Positions 57,787-64,000 of a stretch of DNA of 64,000 bases are shown here, piece after piece. The position numbers and the translations under genes were made by a program. The notes beneath the pieces were generated by a model. It searched no databases. It was not told where the DNA came from and saw nothing but the letters and a program-made list of their open reading frames with translations. The DNA comes from Astrocystis sublimbata. Its lineage: Eukaryota; Ascomycota; Sordariomycetes; Xylariales; Xylariaceae. Position 1 is the first letter of the stretch, and the number at the start of each line of letters is the position of its first letter. The stretch spans positions 62,001-126,000 of the forward strand of contig JAJNNY010000076.1 of the NCBI GenBank assembly GCA_022453515.1, read 5' to 3'.

Positions 57787-60700
57787 TGTGGGCTGGGCTG
57801 CGATGGGTTGGGAGTAGATTTTATGCCGCGGCTCTTTCGTGTGGATGGGAGTTACTCTTGATGTTACTCGCTGGGTGGAAGTCTGGACATACACGAGACC
57901 CAATCTTGAGGAAGTGTTCAATGGGAAGATGGGAAGATGGGAATATGGGAATATGGCCAGATAATGGCCTTATCAATTGTTGCTTGTCAGCTCGTATGAG
58001 GTGTTTATATAGACCTCGTCCTCAATCACAGTCATACGATCTATCCCTTTGCTTCGAGGTACTGTGGTACCGATATCATCACATCTGCAACACAGCGCAG
58101 TGAACTTCCCTCAGTATGCTGATGTTTGTCTGTCACAGTCAAAAGCAACCTATCATTTTGAAAGCGCTTAGTGATGCCGCTCTGTGTCCTGTCTATTTAC
58201 TTGCCACCACTGCGGCAATCACGTAGGACTCGGACTATTGCCAACCGAATCTCGGCGGCTTACTCCTGTAGATACCCCAAGGACGCGCAATTGGCCACCC
58301 CTTTCATTCTATTGGTAGTTGGGAAATAACGTCTATTGTGTTTTGGAAAAGCACCACGTATTGGCTTGAGCTTCTGCACTACAGGTGCCATGTGATCACG
58401 CATGAGGGTTGTTGGGCTGAACCAAGGGATGGGAGATGCTTACTTAGCCTGGCCTCAACGTCAGCAATCGGACCGTCACGACCATACGGCTTCCTAGCTT
58501 GCGGGCTGCCTGTCGTACATACATAACTATACTAACATCGTCGGCGCTGTTGACTTCATTCGGTTAGGGCGCATGTCTCCTCGCGATATTGGCTACGCGA
58601 CGACTCGTCGACGTCAGTGTTGAGTGTTATCTTATGGCTAGGTCTTCTTCAGCTTAGATAGTATGAGAGGGGCCGCTGAAGTACTTAACGAGTTTATCTT
58701 GTACATCGATTTCAAACACATTATCCCGATTTCGTATATAGGTGGCTGCAGATGGTCAACTCTCCGAGTCGTGAACGTTCTAACTTCTGATATCTCAACA
58801 TGTTGTAGTGGTTTAGAGCTGCAGACCTGAACTGTCACACGCATGCTTTGTCGAGAGTGAACTGGTCTCCCTCCTGGTTTTCCTGCCCTATCATATTTTG
58901 GCCCGAGCTCCTTTGGCATGTGTCGTCTGACGCGCCAATCACCGTTGCTGATAGTCACATTAGCCTCTATAAGTACAGGTGTCTATATTGGTGTCTGGTG
59001 AAGCCGCCTTGTGGTGCTACCGATTTCCCTCGGGGGTGCGCCAACCGCCATATTATAGGCTAGTTAGCGAACAAACATGATCTATGCGTTGAACGATTCA
59101 CTGCTTCGCTTTGATACAAGGTTCTTTTGTGTTTGCTGTTTCCAGAAATGGTCGTGTTAGTCGATCAGACCTCTTGGATGGCTGTTACACTTGCCTTCAG
59201 GGTCCGGGGAAGCTGTCGTAGAGTATCTACCTAGGTAAGCTTGTGGCTTACGGGCATCCGGTTGGTTTCTTCGATCTTCTCCTTCCTCGTATTCCCATCC
59301 TTCCTCTTTCGTCTTGATTTGCATCGAGCCTTGATTCATCGAGTTCAATAGACATTGGAATCCGCTGCATCTGATATCGGTAATTACCAGGCCCTACGCT
59401 GTTTGGTTCCTCTGATTGGCACGTTGTGTTTTCACAGGTGCTCGTTCCAGTATCAATGGTCTCTATGCCCCTCTTTAGGCATTCGCAACCACCCAGTTCA
59501 TTGCTCTACTTTCACTATTCGATCAAATTCGCATCATATACCCAATATCAGTAAAGGCAGCCGATTACAAATCAACTCCATCATTATGGACGAGCCCGCA
59601 AGCAAGCATGCCCACCTCCTTTTTCAGACTGAGTGCTTCGTCCTCAGTGTGTAATTGTTGGGTGTCTAACGATACTACTTGGTATTAATTGAAGCTGGGC
59701 CTATAGTGCGTGTTGGGATCTCATATTAGTCCTACCGTGAGTAAGTTATTTAATAATTACCTGGTCTACGAGGTTAGCACTGGCATAGAACAAAGCATAT
59801 GTTCTTCTCATAATAGCATCACAAATCATTGGTGCGTAGTGACAATATTGGCAATTGAGTATAGGCCAACTTCAAGACACAATCTTACAAGTTACCTAGG
59901 TATTAATCGACTGCTTCCTTATCTCAGGTGACACAGTAAGTCGTCAAAGCTTTGAAACTAGCTGTTTACTATAACGGAATCTCACTAGTTTTAATATACC
60001 CAGGTATGATATTGCGACTTAGCGCGGTCGCGGGATATGTTCATTCCTGTCGCTATAACAATTGCAAGTCTATTCAAAACAACTTCTGCGTGTGGATTAT
60101 GCACTGATCCCTATCTCAATGGCACTACTCGGTCTAAAATGTGTGCGAATTCGATGGGAAGTTGCAACTAGGAGCCATGAGTCGCAAAGCAGCCAAGGGG
60201 TATTGTTTTGGGCATTTACCTGTTCCCAAAATCATTGGAATAGAAAGGGAAAAACCTGATACTTGCCCATGGACTACTGTTACACCTCAAACACATGGAA
60301 ACTGCATTTTTCCTAATACAACCCGTCAAAGCAGCACGTGTTGGTGTCCCGTGCAAACGCTTGTGCAGGGGTCAATGATGCAGAAAGTTGCACGGATCTC
60401 ACTGCGCACCGCACTGCCTGCCAACTGCTAGCATACAAGTAACTGAGAGGGTCAATGTGAAGAAAGAGTCAAAGATTGTCAGTTTCATCAGTGTTGTAAA
60501 TGTGGTATTGCAGATGATGCGTAGCCCGGGATCAATTGCACCTGCATAATATTAAACCAAAAGTGTACATATTCAGGACGATTGTTCCTATTTGCATGCA
60601 TATAACTGCCAACACTCGAAAGCTCTCGGGTTCTAGTATAGGGAAGGGGCTGCTATAATTGCTTGAGCCCCCCGCAGGGAATGTTCGCTAGGACCCAGAG

Positions 60701-63700
60701 AAGGGGTTCATGTCTAAGCGACAACCCCTCCGAGAATCGCATAATGTCTGCCATGTTTGACAGTCTTGATTGACAGATTAAATTTTAAACTTCTTGACGC
60801 ATCACAAAGCTTGTGGTTTCTTGATTTAGGTCAAGAATGGAATATTGTCCATGCTCAACTAGCCAACATTGCAAACGGACTGGGTCAAGCAACGCTAATG
60901 TATTGGTGCTGCCACTTTCGGACAGTGTAGAACGATTCTTTCACAAAATGAGCAGGTGGCCCAAGAGAGAGATTGTTGCAATTGCTATCTTATAGCTGGC
61001 TACCTACCACATAAGCCAGAGGTGTCGTTAATGTTAGCCATAGCTGGCATTTTTACTCATTGCCCAAATCACTTAGGGGCCTGTGAGACTCAGAAGAGCC
61101 AGACGATGTTGGGCATCTGGCGATTGTGCTGGTAACTTGGAATTTCTGGAGGGGATCTGCTCAAGATTTACATGTAGCAGGTTGGGCCGAAAACTTGATT
61201 ACATAAGATGGAGGTCTTTTCAGTGTTACGTTCGCTTCTATCCGCATCTGGATCTTGTGGTCAAAGCGGTCCTGCACTACGGCGAGATCGCAAGCTCGGC
61301 TCCGATAGGGCAGCACATGGTGAACGAGCTTCGAGAGCTGGGCGGAAGTAGATTCTCAGAATTTGCCTGACAGAACAAGTTGCTGGTCGAAGTCCACTGA
61401 TCTACGCCGATCAAGCCGCACTGACTGCGATTTGGGTCGTGCCATACTGGTCTTGTGTTGAAAATTTCCAATATATGTACTCTTGCCCACCCTTGAGTGG
61501 CAAAGTTGCTCACGCTTGTCAAAAGTCTGGATCGTTCCTTCACCTGCATCGGCAATGGCTCAGACCTAGCACAGGCAGTCTTGCGCAGTGCACGGAGGCC
61601 ATTGACAAACCCAATACACTAGCAACTCTGACTTGTCTCTAATGGACCTATGGTCAGCCGGACCAATATTGACTCCATTTTGGTAATTATGTTTTCACTA
61701 AAGTCTCACCGGCCAGTTTTGTTAGTAACGTGGGACAGCTCTGTTGACCGGGGGCTACCGCTAGACTCGTTGCAGGCATTGAAGATCACACGGGCTCAGA
61801 CTCGCGCTGCCCACAGTCTCTATCTACACTGCGTTGACGACAATTTACTAGAACCCCAAAATCGATCAGGTTACACTTGTCACTTGTTGGTCGAGTTGGT
61901 ATATTCACAAACCTGACAAGGAGGTAATGATGGGCCCGTTGCTTATCATGCATAAGGAATTTAATTAGTAGAACCCCAGCGCTATACTCTTTAATCCTAG
62001 TTACCCGGTTTGAACAGACTCTATTGATGTTCGTCTGACCGGCATGGCACGGAGAATTAAACTTGATTTCGTGTGCAACCTTCGATAGACCGGTGTTGAT
62101 CACGTTTTTTGCCTAAACCGGGGCGCGAACGTTGGCCGCTTGATGCACGGCCAGGCACGGCCAACGCTTCACCAATGTCGGGTTAGCGGATGATGATCGC
62201 CTCGATACCCGTGTCACATTTCTGCAGGCCAACTTGGCGCATCCCTCCCGTGTAAGGCGCTAACGCTATCCGGCGACGTTATAATCCATGATGCCGGCCG
62301 GCGTACTCTATCTTGAGCGAGCTTGAGGTTATCGGCGTGCCGGCTGGTTTTCTCCGGCCATCGTGATATAGTTATGAACCGCTATGGCTTCAGAGTGATG
62401 TAGCGCTTGATAGTCACACGCGTCGTAGTTGGAAGCTGTAGATTGAGATACCAACAAGCCCTGACCGAATACTTGCGAACCAAGTGCCAAGCCTCTATTC
62501 AGACTCCTCTATGACGGTACAGTTTGGCACTTAAAGATCGTCGTGCTTATGTGGGAGTGAGGCACTGTGAGTGAGATCGCTGACTGTAACTTTTGCGGGC
62601 GCACTGCAGGCGTGGGGGACCGAGCCGAGTGGTTTACCGCATACTTCTGTGAACAATCCGCTGCATGTAAAGCCCACCGGAGCTGTCAGACGCTTCATTT
62701 TGTGGCTTTGTTTAGACACTCTGGTGAGCTGTTTCTATTGCTGCCGCAAAACCTAAAAAACTCCAAGAAAATTGATCCAGCCTTGAGCAGTCGAGTTGCG
62801 ATCTGAGAATTACTAGGTACCACTACCTCTTCCAGCCAAACTGGGAGGGAATCTCGGCCAAACGGCAGGGTCATGGGTGCCAACTTGAAAAAGTGACACC
62901 CACTTTGTGAGTGGAGCAACTGCATGGAAAAGACGTGCCGTGCCGTAGCTGCTAGCTAGATGAAGAGGAAGACGACGTGGCCGCTGCGGTTGCAGCTAGC
63001 CTAGCTATCGAGCCATTTGACTTGATGTTTTTTGCTATTCTTCTTCTATAGAAACACCATCTTGGTACGCATAGATTAATTATTAGAAGTCCTATGGTAG
63101 TGGAGAATGCTGCCATAAGCGAGCACACCCCCAGCGTCATGGTGTCTGGTCCGTGGGCAGCAGGTGGATGCACTCGGCACTGGCAAATGACGGGCACTAT
63201 CGTGGTACACAACCCGGTAGGGAGAATGACACACAGATTATACTCCTCCCCTGTACTACGGTGATGCTATATGGTTGCTATACCCAAGTATCCAACAACA
63301 GTACTACAATGCTGTCGTAATGTGAGTGGATTAGCTGGCTTACATTCGACTGTAAGAGTAACCGTACATAAAATCTATCGAACCAGTAGTCCATCAATAA
63401 AAGTTGGAGTGGGTCAATTGATAGAGAAGGGCGCGTTAACAGAGTTGCATTCGGAACTCGCCAGTCAACACAAACGATTGCTGCTTTTGGATCAGATCTC
63501 AAGGACCCCTGGCATGTCGACCCTCTATGCATCCTTCACTTCCTAATCGAGCCACCCATTCACGTTGCATGTTGCAGTAAGATCTCCCAGCGCCAACGCG
63601 AGACCAATGACAACTTGATAATGAGGAAAAGCAGCACGATCATTGTACGGAATGGGGTTAATAGTGGATGCTTCGAACACCATGGGGAAGCAGGTCTGTC

Positions 63701-64000
63701 ATTCTACGGCACAGAATAGGGGCTAATTAAACAAATACATCGCCACACTGATTTTCGGGCTTCCCGAATCGCAACAACTACGTAGACGACCTCACAAGAA
63801 GCCGAATAGGCAACAGGTCGATCGTATGCCGAACTATCTGCGATATGGATCTTTTCAATTTATTGACAATCTAAGGCTGTCATGAGGCACAGGTTGTCAT
63901 GAGGCACAGTGCACACTTTGGCTGCAAGATAATCATAGAGGTACAAACTGTTGAGATAATCAACACTACTGCCTAGAATTAGCCCATCCCTTCCTTTAAT
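57787..64000. other. Gene-poor region to the window end
   Basis: More than 6 kb with only short open frames. One with several cysteines (60141..60431, + strand) and one with a hydrophobic segment (62952..63212, - strand) were inspected and not accepted. I see no tRNA or rRNA that passes inspection. Confidence 0.4.

Noticed and set aside
60141..60431. 96-aa plus-strand frame with six cysteines (YCFGH, TCPW, NCIF, CWCP)
   Set aside because: No signal peptide, no upstream exon with good splice sites, and no family recognised; may be a chance frame.
62616..62700. GCCGAGTGGTTTA, similar to the A box of a tRNA-Leu or tRNA-Ser
   Set aside because: No matching B box, acceptor stem or anticodon stem could be folded downstream.
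62952..63212. 86-aa minus-strand frame with one hydrophobic segment and a poly-Ser end
   Set aside because: Low-complexity ending and no coherent gene structure around it.

Overview
The window is nuclear DNA of a filamentous ascomycete (Pezizomycotina; I lean towards Sordariomycetes but cannot prove it). Genes are split by short GT-AG introns, mostly 49-100 nt, often with CTAAC- or CTGAC-like branch sites. The recognisable proteins are fungal types: Mak5, Trm7, SRP40, a SUR7/PalI-like protein, the complex I 51 kDa subunit, dynactin p27, a PEX11-like protein, kinases of fungal type and a fungal CorA-like protein. I built exon joins by hand from splice signals and reading phase; no transcript or database was available.

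Layout: 0-3.1 kb holds a divergent housekeeping pair, the 5' part of a Trm7-like tRNA methyltransferase (-) and the ribosome-biogenesis helicase Mak5 (+). From 4.7 to 14.3 kb lies an accessory block: two unrelated-looking protein kinases, three copies of a small (about 85-130 aa) unnamed protein family, and a CorA-like membrane protein between them. Each kinase faces one small-protein gene tail to tail. From 14.3 to 23.2 kb the DNA is gene-poor, with two small genes carrying cysteine motifs, one SUR7/PalI-like four-pass protein and hairpin-rich stretches.

From 23.2 to 37.9 kb are a conserved membrane protein, an ADA2/ADGF-type adenosine deaminase-like enzyme, two secreted-protein candidates in gene-poor DNA, and a membrane-anchored lectin-like protein. 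From 39.2 to 56.2 kb the window is denser and core-like: SRP40, a four-pass membrane protein, an ArsB/NhaD-type permease, a seven-pass membrane protein with an 8-nt microexon, a PEX11-like protein, the 51 kDa subunit of complex I, and dynactin p27. A cysteine-rich/arginine-rich protein follows at 57 kb, and 57.8-64 kb shows no gene I can support.

Core functions (rRNA/tRNA maturation, nucleolus, respiration, dynein transport, peroxisomes) are therefore interleaved with accessory islands. The 4.7-14.3 kb block is the best candidate for an undescribed system: a kinase plus small-partner module that appears twice in mirror orientation. Its function is unknown to me.
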